DNA from: Plasmodiophora brassicae
Lineage: Eukaryota; Endomyxa: Phytomyxea; Phytomyxea; Plasmodiophorida
Direction: 5' to 3'
Length of the DNA stretch: 64,000 nucleotides
Assembly (NCBI GenBank): GCA_036867785.1
Contig: CP145409.1
Coordinates: 1-64,000, forward strand
In this document: positions 1-10,871 of the stretch, piece after piece
Position numbering within the stretch: the stretch's first letter is position 1
Layout: every line of letters starts with the position of its first letter
The notes under the pieces: generated by a model
The model's database searches: none
The model's input: the letters and a program-made list of their open reading frames with translations, nothing else
What the model was told of the DNA's origin: nothing
Made by a program: the position numbers and the translations under genes

Positions 1-254
1 AACCTAAAACCCTAAAACCCTAAAACCCTAAAACCCTAAAACCCTAAAACCCTAAAACCCTAAAACCCTAAAACCCTAAAACCCTAAAACCCTAAAACCC
101 TAAAACCCTAAAACCCTAAAACCCTAAACCCTAAAACCCTAAAAACCCTAAAACCCTAAAAACCCTAAAAACCCTAAAAAACCCCTAAAACCCTAAAAAA
201 CCCTAAAAAACCCTAAAAAACCCTAAAGCCCCTATAAAACCCTAAAAAACCCCT
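1..254. repeat. Telomere repeat array, CCCTAAAA (TTTTAGGG)
   Basis: The first ~128 bases are near-perfect tandem copies of the 8-mer CCCTAAAA, so the chromosome end lies to the left and the G-rich strand would be TTTTAGGG. From ~129 to 254 the units drift, with CCCTAAA, CCCTAAAAA and CCCTAAAAAA variants and single-base changes, as is usual for proximal telomere-variant repeats. The array stops abruptly at 254, where an open LINE reading frame begins. Confidence 0.97.
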
Positions 255-3200
255 AAGTACCGCGTTCTCGTCGTTGGCGACTTCAACACGCGGCTCGGCT
301 ACTTCACCGGGGACCACGACCAGCACCCGCAGGAACGACGAGACGACTTCTTCGAATTTATCGGCAAGTTCGACCTCACCCTGCTGAACGTGTTCCACAA
401 GAGGAACCCGGACAGGTGGACGTGGCGCTCCGACCAAGGCAAGAGCATCGTCGACTACGCCATGGTATCTAGATGCCACTACGCGCGCCTGGAGATCGTC
501 GCAACACCGGTGGAGAAGCCCGGGCACCAGATGTTGATCGTGACGACGGACGGCGCGGCGCCGGTTCGCGAAGACACCAGCCGCTGGAGCTGGAACAGAA
601 AGGCGTTCCAATCGGAGCCGAAATCAATGGTGATTCGTCATTTGCTGGAACCATGTATTGACGATTTGTATAGGATGTGGAAAGATATCCAGAAGGAGAT
701 GGACGAGAATTACGACGCGCCGGAATCGCAACTCATCGGGCTGCTCGACGAGGCGTTCGAACTGACCTGCGAGGCGCTGCGCCACGATATGATCGACATC
801 GCATGCTGGCCGCCTCACCGGTCGAAACGACACGAGCGCGCCGTGCCGATCATCAACTGGGACGACATGGAGGACTGCACGAACCCGTTCATGCTGACCC
901 GAACCAGAAGGTACCTGATGGCATCGGCGCAAGCGATGAACAACGGGATCGAACAGCAAGCCCCATCGGACGAGGAGCACGTCTCGCACTATCAGCAGCT
1001 GTACGCAGCACCGGAGGGCCACGAACCGCCTCGATCGCGACGCGTTGCCAGGAAACGAGACGATGTCGACAAAGCTGAGCTCAAGTACTTCAACGCGGCG
1101 TGCGTGGAGGGTCGCATCCGTCGGGCGCGATGGATGAAAGCGATGGGCCCGGACAACATGTGCGCTGATCTGCTGAAGGCGCACCCTGAGGCATCTTCGA
1201 AGCTGCTGAGCGTCATCAGCGAGATCTGCTGGACGCACCAGGTCGCGCCGACGGTGTGGAACCGCGGCTACACCAGGCCGATACCGAAGAAGAGCGAAGA
1301 CCGGAGGCATCCGGGCAACTGGCGAGGACTGGCCATGTCCAGCCACATTCGAAAACTGCACGAAGTCGGCGTTCGAGAGCTGATGCGCGACAAGGGCCTC
1401 TACCAGGTGCACGAGCTGCAGATGGGATTCCAGCGCCGGATTGGCCCGATCGAAGCCGTCTGGGTCGCTGATGAGCTTCTGGAAACGTACGCCAGGAAGG
1501 GTGTACCGCTGATGGCGGCGCTGCTCGACGTCAGGAAGGCGTACGACAACGCGGATCGCGAGCTGATCTGGCGGGAGCTGGAGTCCCGAGGAGCTGAGGC
1601 GACCATCGTCTCCAACATGCAGTCGCTCTTCGACGTGTTCGCGGTCGTCCTGCTCGTCGATGGTCGTGCACAAGAACCGATACCAATGGCGATCGGTGTC
1701 GCTCAAGGCGTCGTCAATGCGCCCGACCTATTCAACCTGCTGGTCAACCCGCTGCACGAACGGCTCCGGGCGATTGCTGGCCCCGACTGCCCAGTACTGG
1801 TGAAGATTCGCATCCCCATTATCTCGTTTGCTGACGATCAGACGTTGTTCTGCCGCGCTGACCGCCCGGCGGTTATGCAGGCAATGCTCGACGAGTGCCA
1901 CAAGTACTCGATCGAATACCACTATAGGTACAATGTCAACAAGTGCGTCCTGAGCGTGCCGAAGCACCCGGCGCTGCCGCCGCTGCCGACCCTGACGCTG
2001 GGTGGTGAACCCATTGCTGATGGCGAGGATCGCGCCGTGAAGTTGCTGGGCGTCTGCATGAAGAACGGGCGGATCGATCACGCGGCACAACTCAGGACGA
2101 GGACGGCGAAGGCCAGGTCGACGCTATTCGCGCTGAGCCAATCGGGCTGCTTCAAGACGAAACACCTGAACGTGAGCAAGAAGCGCGTGGTGTTTATGAG
2201 CTTCGTGCGATCGCAGCTGGAGTACGGCCTCTGCATCGCCAACCACAGCAGCTCGACGCTGAAGGAGATCGACTCGTGGGTCATGCGAACGTGCGCCGAG
2301 TTCCTCGGCGGCCATCGCAACGGGTCGATCCTGATGATGCGCTACGCCGGCATTGTCCCGATGGCGATCCGGCAGGCACAGCTACGTGGCGGGTTCCTGC
2401 TCCACCTGAAGGAGAAGGCCGACGAGTACCCGAGGACCATGAGCGGCAAGATCGCCAAGGCCATGTTCGCGAACCCGGCATCGAGGCTGTCGACGATCGT
2501 GCAGAAGTGCCCGGTCTGGTCGCGGGTGCAGGCGCTGATGCGGCAGCAGGCCCGGGTGAGGGACCTGCGCGAGTGGAAGATCAGGCACGGCACCCGATTG
2601 GAGGAGGCGGACAAGAACGAGGGCGGACCCGGGGACGCGCTGGTCCAGGCGCTGCAGGAACGGGCGTGGCGGCCGTGGGCGCGTGCGAAACTGATGCGGG
2701 TCCAGAAGCAGGAGTGGAACAGACCGCACGCGACCGCGTTCCAAGCGACGGCGGACGCGTACCGGATCGCCAACTGGCTGACGAATCGCCTACCGGGCAT
2801 ACCTGTTCCATGTCAGAACTGCAACGGGGCGTACGAGACGAATCGATACCATTGTACGATTTGTGTCGGCGCCCAGCAGCGGCTGGAGCATGTGTATCGC
2901 CCGGAGGTGCATCTGAAGTGGTTGACTGATGCCGACAACGCGATCGACGCCTGCCTGCTCCAGCTGACACGGCCGTCGATCATCCAAGCGCCGGCGTATG
3001 ATGGGCGACCTAGGAAGCAAGCGTCAGAGGCGGCGTATCGACTCGACGAGCGAACCAGACCGGTGGCGACGGCGATCGCGACTGTCCTCAAGGACATCGA
3101 CGAGCTGTGCAGGCCGCGACAGGGTCGTGATGGCGGCGACGACAATGGCGGCGACAATGGCGACGACAATGGCGGCGATGATGGGGACGGCGGCGGCGAA

Positions 3201-3386
3201 GATGGACCTGTCGAGCTCCGCATCCAGGACGGCAACGGCGACGATGATGGCAGCAACGGCAACGGCGACGATGATGGCAGCAACGGCAACGGCGACGATC
3301 AGGGCAGCAACGGCAACGGCGGCGACCAGGGCAGCAACGGCAAGCGGTACGAGCGGCGCCCGCCGATCTGGATCCGGGTACCGTGA
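255..3386 (+). mobile_element. 5'-truncated non-LTR (LINE) retrotransposon, endonuclease-RT ORF
   Basis: One frame stays open from the telomere junction to the TGA at 3384-3386 (about 1,043 codons). It starts inside the apurinic-type endonuclease domain: the motif GDFNTRLGY lies at 276-302 and a DYAMVS motif at ~450. Reverse transcriptase follows, with a DVRKAYDNAD block near 1530 and the catalytic FADDQTLFC at ~1828-1854. A C-terminal cysteine/histidine knuckle (CQNCN then HCTIC) lies near 2815-2865. The last ~80 residues are a low-complexity Asp/Gly/Asn/Ser run. There is no ATG at the left edge, so the 5' end, including the start of the endonuclease domain, is missing. The RT core is intact, so this may be a recent or active copy cut by telomere formation, or an element that inserts at telomeres. 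Assignment to LINE is firm; the clade is not determined. Confidence 0.93.
3130..3350 (+). repeat. Short tandem repeats encoding an acidic Gly/Asn/Asp tail
   Basis: Imperfect units built from GGCGACGACAATGG and then a ~27-base unit around GACGATGATGGCAGCAACGGCAACG repeat within the 3' end of the LINE ORF, giving a hydrophilic C-terminal tail. Repeats of this kind expand by slippage and vary between copies. Confidence 0.7.
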
Positions 3387-3400
3387 CGATCGCTCATGCC

Positions 3401-3461
3401 CGGCCGGATTTTTCCCATCCGACCAGCGTCTGACGCCCGGATGGGTTTTTTCATCCGGCCG
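3401..3461 (+). other. 3' stem-loop of the LINE
   Basis: Directly after the LINE stop codon, CGGCCGGAT (3401-3409) pairs with ATCCGGCCG (3453-3461), and CCCATCCG (3414-3421) pairs with CGGATGGG (3438-3445). The two are separated by a T-rich internal loop, with a 16-base apical loop. Such 3' hairpins are known in several LINE families, where the reverse transcriptase recognises its own RNA. Here that role is inferred from position only. Confidence 0.6.
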
Positions 3462-3743
3462 ACGAGGCCATCACCAGGCCTACCGCGACATGCTGGCGAC
3501 GACGACCATCGGCGCCGCCAGCATCGACACGCACCACCCGCACTGCGCAGTCCGTCACAGGCGGCCACTGCGTAGCGCTATTTCTATCATGTGACCCTTC
3601 ATCTACCTACTCAAGACGACACTGGCAATCGTATTATGCTCGGCATCGGTTGGAAAAGGGTGGTCTACGCCTAATACACACAAGACTAAAACCCTAAGAT
3701 CGCAAGACACGACTACCCGAGAGAAGCAGAAAACCGTAACGAC

Positions 3744-6700
3744 ATGCCTGCCGAAGACGAGCAACGGTCGATTGAGTCCACACCTTTCGATGTTGCACCG
3801 CTGATCGAGTTTGATGACTTCGCTCCGAATTCGAAGGGCGTGGTCAAGTCGCACACGACCGACCGATCGGGTGCGACTCTGACCGCCGTTGGCGACGCGA
3901 TGAACGACGAACACGACGGGGACGGTTGGTATCGACACCGGCAAACGCGATATTCACCTGCTTATTTTGAGTTAGGTGGTTCAAAATCGTCTCTGATGGA
4001 AATCGAAATATCGCTACCAGCTGACCCGACACATGCGCCGGCGCAACACGCCGACCGAATTGGGCCGCTCCCTTCTGGTGCATCCGTCGACACTTCAGCA
4101 GCACATCCAGAAGTCGCCACCGTCGCCGTCGCTGCGGGAGCTGAAGACTCGTGTCATGGTAGGTAATCTGGCTTAGGGTTGCTATCGCGTCCAATTACTT
4201 ACTAATGGGCCAAGCTGACCTACCCGCGTGCCCAGCTGACACACTGTACAACCGCTCTGCTTCTCCTGGCATCTCCTTGACGGCAATTTTAACCGGGGAC
4301 GGTGGTGCACCAACGCGTGTTCCTGACGCTGCTATCGAAGACGACCTCCCATATCCTTCGCCTGAGGAAGACCCGGTCGATTTGCCCGTTTCGTCAGATG
4401 ATGCCGATATGGATGATCTCCTGCAATCGACATTTGACCATCGTGCGTGGTTCGCCGGGCGCCGTCGTCTGACGACGTGTACCTCGAACCGGGCGCTTTC
4501 GGACAACATTCGCCTGACCCTGGTCGATGTCACCATGACGTACGGATATGCTCCTGATCCCGCCGTTTTCTCGCTGTTCGAATCCTGCGAAGACCTGTCC
4601 TGGGATTCGTTCCGCAACGTCTCTGGCTGGCTTCTGTCTTACTTGTGCTGGCACGACCACGTGCCACCACACCAAGGCATGATTGAACGCCATCGGCGAG
4701 AGGTCGTATCTTGCCTGCAGGCTTCACCGGCAGGCCTTCGTGACAAATTCGACCAATGGCTTCGGCAGACCACTGCGACACCATCGTCTGGTGCACAGAT
4801 GATGCGTCACTGTAGCCTGCTCTCTACATCATGCGGCTTGTGGCCGCTGGATTTGATGGTCACAGTGTGTTTGAGCACCGATCCTGTCATCGTCGACCTA
4901 TTCTTGGATTCCCCAGTGTCGGTCGACAACGTGGACGCCCTCTTCAACGAATACGGTGTCCCGTTCGGCTGCCTGTGGGACGTCGTCCACCCTCTGATCG
5001 ACAGACGGCGGTCCCACATCATCGCTTTGCGGTTTGGCACGTCAGACGTCGTTGCTGTAAGCCTTTGCGATTCCTTGTTCCTGTACGTTTCTGACTTCGT
5101 ATGTAGCGGTTAGGAAGGGGCGACGACTCGTTGCCGGTCAAACGAGTGGCAGCTTTGGCGGTACTGTCTACAATAGCGCTACCCCTGATGCACCTGCGGA
5201 ACAGCTCGCCGATGCTCTGGCTCGAAGTACTGCCGTCGTCAGCGGTACGTGTCAGTTGTGAAAGGGCGCCGGCCCCGATGATAATGGTCTGCGACGGACA
5301 TGGCCAGCCTAAGCAGGAGTGCACCGGGCACAAAGATCCAGTCGAACACGGGGACGAGGACGACCGCACAATAGAATACCTGGAGCGTATCAGGGATGCA
5401 CACGAAGCCGCTGAGCGTGACGAAGTCGGTGATGATTGCGAGGATCCGGTGGGAGACTCCGAGTGCGATGACCCTGACCCAGGCGACGCAATCGGGGACG
5501 ACGTCGAAACTGATTCTGACTCTTCGTATTCGATGGATGACGGCGACGTCCCTGACCCCAGCAATGTCGACGGAAGCGATGACGAACGCATCGACCCCTC
5601 CGTAGACCACCTCGTCCGCCAGTCGACGCCGCCCTGTGCTAGTGCACCAGCAATGGATCTGTCCACGTTTGAGGTCATACACCTCGACGAATTCGCCGGC
5701 GAACGCTTCTGGGATGTCTTCGGATCCCCCAGGAAAGAGGCCTTCTGCGGCCGGTTCCGCTTCGATCTGGCGGATGAGGCGCGTCGCGCCTCAGACGCTC
5801 ACGGGGGTCGCCCGCGATTGCGGCCGGTGTTTGACGTCGACTCTTTGCAAGCAATCACGACTTCGATCGGGACCTGGCTGCAGCACTTTCCTGTGCACGA
5901 AGCCAAATCGTTTGCCTTCCTGCACATGATGCAGAGGTACGGGAACTACCGTGCACGTCAGTCGGATACGGGAAGCTCGGTACACGATCTGCGTGTGCAG
6001 CGAGACGACGAGAAGGCGTCGCGGTCAGTGGCGCAGTTGCCGCGATTCCTGTTGGGTCAGGTTGACTGCCATCCCATGGCAAATGTCTCGATCTTCTTAA
6101 TCGCTGCCGCACCCCGTTGGACGCATCGTTCCCTCAAGCAGCACTGCTCCAGGGCGGTTTCCGCTGCGTTCAGTGCCTGCCAAGCAGATCTGCCGGACGA
6201 GATCAACGACTACCTTAACCAGTTTGGGGCCCACCGCCGCCCCGTGGTTATGCCACCTTCGTCCGCCCGCGCTGTCCTGGAGGCTCTTGAGGATGAGCTT
6301 GACGGCTCCATCATGGTGTTGATGCAAGCGCTAGGTGTGCGCTCGTTGATGAAAATGACGTGTGTCGCCGACGTTCTCGAGGTGCGCCGCTACTTGCGAA
6401 CGTTCTGGCCGTCAACGTTAATGGACTGCGCGCGCTTCGACATCGGGTCCAACGTGTCGGCCGAACCCTTCCCCGACAACACAGCCGTTGCCGTCTGCCG
6501 CGACTACTCAGCGCTGCGAGATCTGGACGTCGGCTGTGGCATCGCGCCACGCAAGAGCTCGTACTATCCGGTCGGGGAGGTCGCCGGGTTCGGTGGATGC
6601 AAGTCACGTTGCAGTTCCGTTATGGCATCCGCGCGCTCGTGCTACAACGCGACCGTGTCGCAGCGCACGCGGGATCGTGGGCGCGTTCTGGTGGACCCCG

Positions 6701-9700
6701 TCCGCTTTGCCCACATCGGTACCCTGAACGCGGCCGTCCGCGCTACGTTCGAGAAGGGCAAGGTCCGGAAGTCGATCGCTGGGTTGCCCGCCGCGCTTAG
6801 GAAGTACGGCCCGGTCAAGAAGGAAGACGTAAAGCGGGCGTTGAATCCGGTGAGGGACGCGATGCGGAAGCGTATCCGATTCTGTCGCCAGATGGCCGCC
6901 GAACGCGTTCCTGTCGTGCACCGCGTTGAGTACGTCGCTAACCTGACCATGCGCCATGCGTGCTTCAACAGCATGTGGCAGGAGGCCGATGGGTTCAACG
7001 ACGATGCCACGTTCCTGCTGCTGGACGCGGAAGCCGTCTGGGCACATCTCCGGCGGAAACTAGAGCAGTATGTCGTGTTCCCTCGCAAGATGTACCGCGC
7101 GATGTTTCGCCGGCTGGAGCGCGGTCGCCGGTCTCCTTTCGTGTCCAACATCGATCGGCGGTCGCTGAACGCGCTGCAGATCTTCGAAGACTGTTTCAAT
7201 GCGGTTTTTGACGGCTCGTCCATCAACCCAGGTCGGTTCTACCACCGGGCCACGCCGGACAGCAATGTCGGGCCGTGGCTGTCGAACGGGTCGCCTCTCG
7301 ACTACGTGTCTTCGTCTCTGCAGTTTGGCCGCTTCTTCGTCGACGACACGTACATGGATCCGCTTGCCCTGGTCATCAACAAGGGCGAGTTTATGAATTT
7401 CATTCAGAGCCTCGACTACGTCGACATGATGTCGACAGTCCTGCGGATCTCCGTCAGAGGAAACCGGCATGCGCTCCACTACCTGGTCCAGTCGTGGTTC
7501 CTGGTCATCTCATCAGGGCTGAGCTCAATGCTGACGCCGGACGCCATTGCTCTGAACCTTCTGCAGACTGAAGCTGCGTATACGTACGATCAGTTGGCGA
7601 AGAGGAAGATTTTGGCGCCCGGGGTATGGCATGCTCTGGATCGACCGGACCTGGACCAGGAGCACGATTACCTGTTCGCGGGTTTCATGCGGTCGCTGGA
7701 CGCCCTGTACCGCCTGGGCAGGCGTGGATCGACGCTCGATCCGTCGCTGTCGTCGCTGCCAACCGTTAGTTTTTCCAACTGGATCGCAACGAATTGGATG
7801 TCGCCGGGCGTCGAACGGTTGCCACACCGGGCCCTGTGGCGCGACGTGATGTCCATCATACCCGAATCACGATACGACGATTACAACGTGACGAAAGCGT
7901 TGGTGGAGCGCGTCAAGAGAACCAGGGACCGTCAGGGACGTGATGGCATCCACGTGACGCTGTTGCTCCGCTGGTCGGGACGCGTCATCCATCCGTTCGT
8001 CGCCCTGGTCGACCCGCCTCCTGACGAAATCACCGATGAGTATGTGTCCGATCTGATGGGGTCTGCGACCAAGACCGTCGCTCAGCGTCGAGCGATGCGT
8101 GCTCGCCCCGATGGACGCTGGGCGCCGTCGTCGCGTTTTCTGGCCGTATTGGCGCACGTCGTCATGATTGTCCCGCCATTGCATGATCGATCGGCTGTGG
8201 TGCGTCTGCCAGCGTCGTCTGACCCGATGACTCTGAGCACGTTGCCGCTGGCACCACGGTCAGTCACGCTGTTTGATGCGTGCAAGAGTTGGCGCGACGT
8301 ACCCCTCCCGTCGGCAAACCAGGGGAGCAAGAAGCGGCACTGGCTATGGGAGGCGCTGGCCCTCATCCAGGGCGTCCTGCACTCGTCGCCGGACGCGCGG
8401 GGCGCCTGCACCAAGATCGACTGGGGCTCGTTCCTGGCCGACCCGCACAACGGCCTGCTAGTCCAGGCAGCGGGCGTCGACGCGGTCGTGCATTTGTCCA
8501 AGGGCCACAGGACAATGTCGACGCAGGTGCACGCCGCTGTCAAGGGCGTCAAGGACAGGTGGCCGTCTCCCGTCGACCTGTCGACTTGGTCGACGGCGGA
8601 AAAAATCCTGATTCTCGTGTATCACGCACGCGCGCTGGGCCCCGGCGTGCTGACGTATGTCGGCGCCGGTCGAAACGACGCCGTTCGTGACCCCGCTGAG
8701 CATGTCCTCGTCGTCGACGACTTACTGGAGATGTTCGGCGCTGCACGCATCGATTGGCGCCCCTACAAGCACGCTCTCGCGCTGATCGGCGCTGTGGGGC
8801 GCACGCTCGTCGAGATCGGCCTGAGCTCGAGGCACGCACATGCCTATTTCGTCAACGCCTTCGAGCTGGTGATCCTGGACTCACGACCAAGGCCGATGGC
8901 AGAGGCGACGTCGTCGAGGTTTCGCGGCATCGTCGACGATATGGTGGGCGCGTACGTCGCCGCCATTCGCCAGCGCCGGGGGAACCGAGCCGACCAGGCT
9001 GACGAGGCCGTTGACGACGACGCTGCTGCCGACGGCGATGGACCTACGCGTCGAACGAGGAGCAGTCGACGCGCCGTTACCCTGCAGAGCCGCGCAGCAG
9101 TCAAACGCAGGCGAATCGTTCGTCGCTGGCTGCTTTGCTGATCACGGATTACTGTACTGACTGCGTTCCCAACAGGCCGCTGCAGACGCCCTCTCGATGT
9201 CCAGCTCGGAAGACGACAGCGATGACTCGTCAAGGGACACCAGCGAGCTGTGCCAGTCGACGTCGCGCGAAAGCCAGGTTGACAGCGTTGGACGCCGTTT
9301 GCAGACTGACGATGGATGTGTGCCACAGAAGAAACGAAGCCATCAGGGTGCGAAGCGCCGAAAGTTGTGTGGCACGACGACACGCCCTGTGGTCAGTTGC
9401 TATATTGTGATGCGAGCGGGATGTAGACTGAACTGGCGGAACGTTGCAGAGGCCTCTGCCGGTTACGTCGACGACTGTGATCAAGGACCCTCCTAACACG
9501 CGCACCATGCCGCCTGCTTCGGTTGGCATTCCTTGTACCCCGCCTCGACTGCGTTACTGACCGTCCGCCTGCTGTAGGCACAGACTGGACATGCGAACCG
9601 CCGTTTCACAGCGCCAAAACTGGTTCGAAACTGACATCGCCGGTACTCAGGCGAAGATAACATCTAACACGCTCGCATTGACCATAGGCACCCGAACGTA

Positions 9701-10871
9701 CACCTGGCGGACGTGCGAGCCGGCCCGCCCAAGGCGTCAACCGCGAACCGGTGAAAGAAGAACAAAGTCCTTCACAGGTGTGGTATACTGCATAAGTGTC
9801 ATAGTCGGCGCTGAAATTGACATTTAGGAGCGTGACGCTGGGTCGTTACTGCCAGCGGGCATATCGAACAATGATGCGGCAGGCGTTTGCCGATCTATTT
9901 GCTACGCGATTGCACCGGTGCAGATCTTGCGGTCATTGCCCGGCTGGGAACGTGTCTCCGGCCCCGCGCCCTGGATTGACCTGTACAATAAGGTCATGAA
10001 CCCTCGTCTGGATCTGCACGCGGCGTCCGACATCCTGGTTGACCTCATCAAGGCCATCAGCGACGCTGACCGGGCGACGAGGTCGTTCGATCCCGGGCAA
10101 CAGCACGATGCCGACGACTTCGCGCTGGAGCTGCTGCAGCAGATGCAGGCGTACGAGGTTGTCGGGGCCCTAGGTCATCCGATCGAAAGAGCGATCATTG
10201 GCTTTGTCGAGCATGTCGTCGACGCGTGCAAGACCTGCGGCCATGTCACTAGGCGTCCGCCCTGCGAGCTCCCGGTTGTTATGCTGGGTGGTTCGCACGG
10301 CCGAACGTCCCTCGCCGACGCGTTACTCCTAGAGCACACTACGACGATCGCCAGGAGGTGCACTGCTGAACGGCCGTGCAATCGCGGGCAGGACGTGGAG
10401 CACCGAAGCACGACGGTTCGTCAGTTGAAGGGCAAGGTCGAGGAAGGCCAAGTGATGCTGGTGCGGCAGGATCCCATCGAAATCGTCCAGGAGCCAGGTC
10501 TCGATGGTCAGACCATCAGTATGGCGCGGCGCAAGACAGCGGTGGTACGTGCCGGCCCGACAACGATGATGGATGGAAACCTGGGCATATCTGATTTCTT
10601 CTTTGAGCAGGATGTGGTGCCACAGGCGGTCTTCCAAGTTGGAGATGCGTATTTCCAGTTGGTCGGCCTTGTCGACCACTGGGGTAATGCCCACGTCGCT
10701 GGACACGACGAAGGCCATTACGTGTCCTGGGTGAAGCAGGCACGTGGTGGCTGGGCGTTCTGCGACACCAGTCGCGTGCAAGGGTATTCCGACGCGCACG
10801 TCGCCGACTTGCTCAGCAAGCGGGTCTACCGACTCCTGTTCTACAGGTGCTTCGCACTGCGAAGGCAATAA
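3744..10871 (+). CDS. Giant unknown protein with acidic N-terminus, basic NLS-like stretches and a C-terminal USP domain (multi-exon model)
   Basis: The ATG at 3744 opens a 140-codon frame. Frame-consistent GT-AG introns at 4159-4214 (alternative acceptor 4235), 5057-5106 and 9118-9175, and probably 9392-9449, join it to a 302-codon exon, a 1,300-codon exon ending near 9117, and further short exons. The exon from 9828 is continuous to the TAA at 10871. A first part rich in Asp/Glu (~5290-5600) is followed by ~1,100 residues I do not recognise, then Arg/Lys-rich nuclear-signal-like segments (~9050-9115 and ~9310-9370), then a ubiquitin-specific protease domain. Splicing between 9450 and 9827 is unresolved, so the USP could be a separate gene. 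An in-frame 63-base intron at 5245-5307 is also possible. Nothing here says whether this is a host gene or part of a mobile unit. Confidence 0.6.
9828..10871 (+). CDS. Ubiquitin carboxyl-terminal hydrolase (USP/C19) domain exon
   Basis: This exon follows the acceptor ATTTAG at 9822-9827 and runs 348 codons to its stop. A Cys-box-like ICYAIAPVQIL lies at ~9897-9929, QQHDADDFALELLQQM (the conserved QQDAxEF block) at ~10099-10146, and one CxxC zinc-knuckle half (CKTCGHV) near 10228. The His box GHYVSWVKQ followed by WAFCDT lies at ~10711-10770. These give the catalytic Cys and His in the right order and spacing for deubiquitinases that cleave ubiquitin conjugates. The Asn that normally follows CY(M/L) in the Cys box is Ile here, which may weaken the oxyanion hole. 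It is best read as the last exon of the giant upstream gene but could stand alone. Confidence 0.75.
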   Translation, partial: ERDAGSLLPAGISNNDAAGVCRSICYAIAPVQILRSLPGWERVSGPAPWIDLYNKVMNPRLDLHAASDILVDLIKAISDADRATRSFDPGQQHDADDFALELLQQMQAYEVVGALGHPIERAIIGFVEHVVDACKTCGHVTRRPPCELPVVMLGGSHGRTSLADALLLEHTTTIARRCTAERPCNRGQDVEHRSTTVRQLKGKVEEGQVMLVRQDPIEIVQEPGLDGQTISMARRKTAVVRAGPTTMMDGNLGISDFFFEQDVVPQAVFQVGDAYFQLVGLVDHWGNAHVAGHDEGHYVSWVKQARGGWAFCDTSRVQGYSDAHVADLLSKRVYRLLFYRCFALRRQ

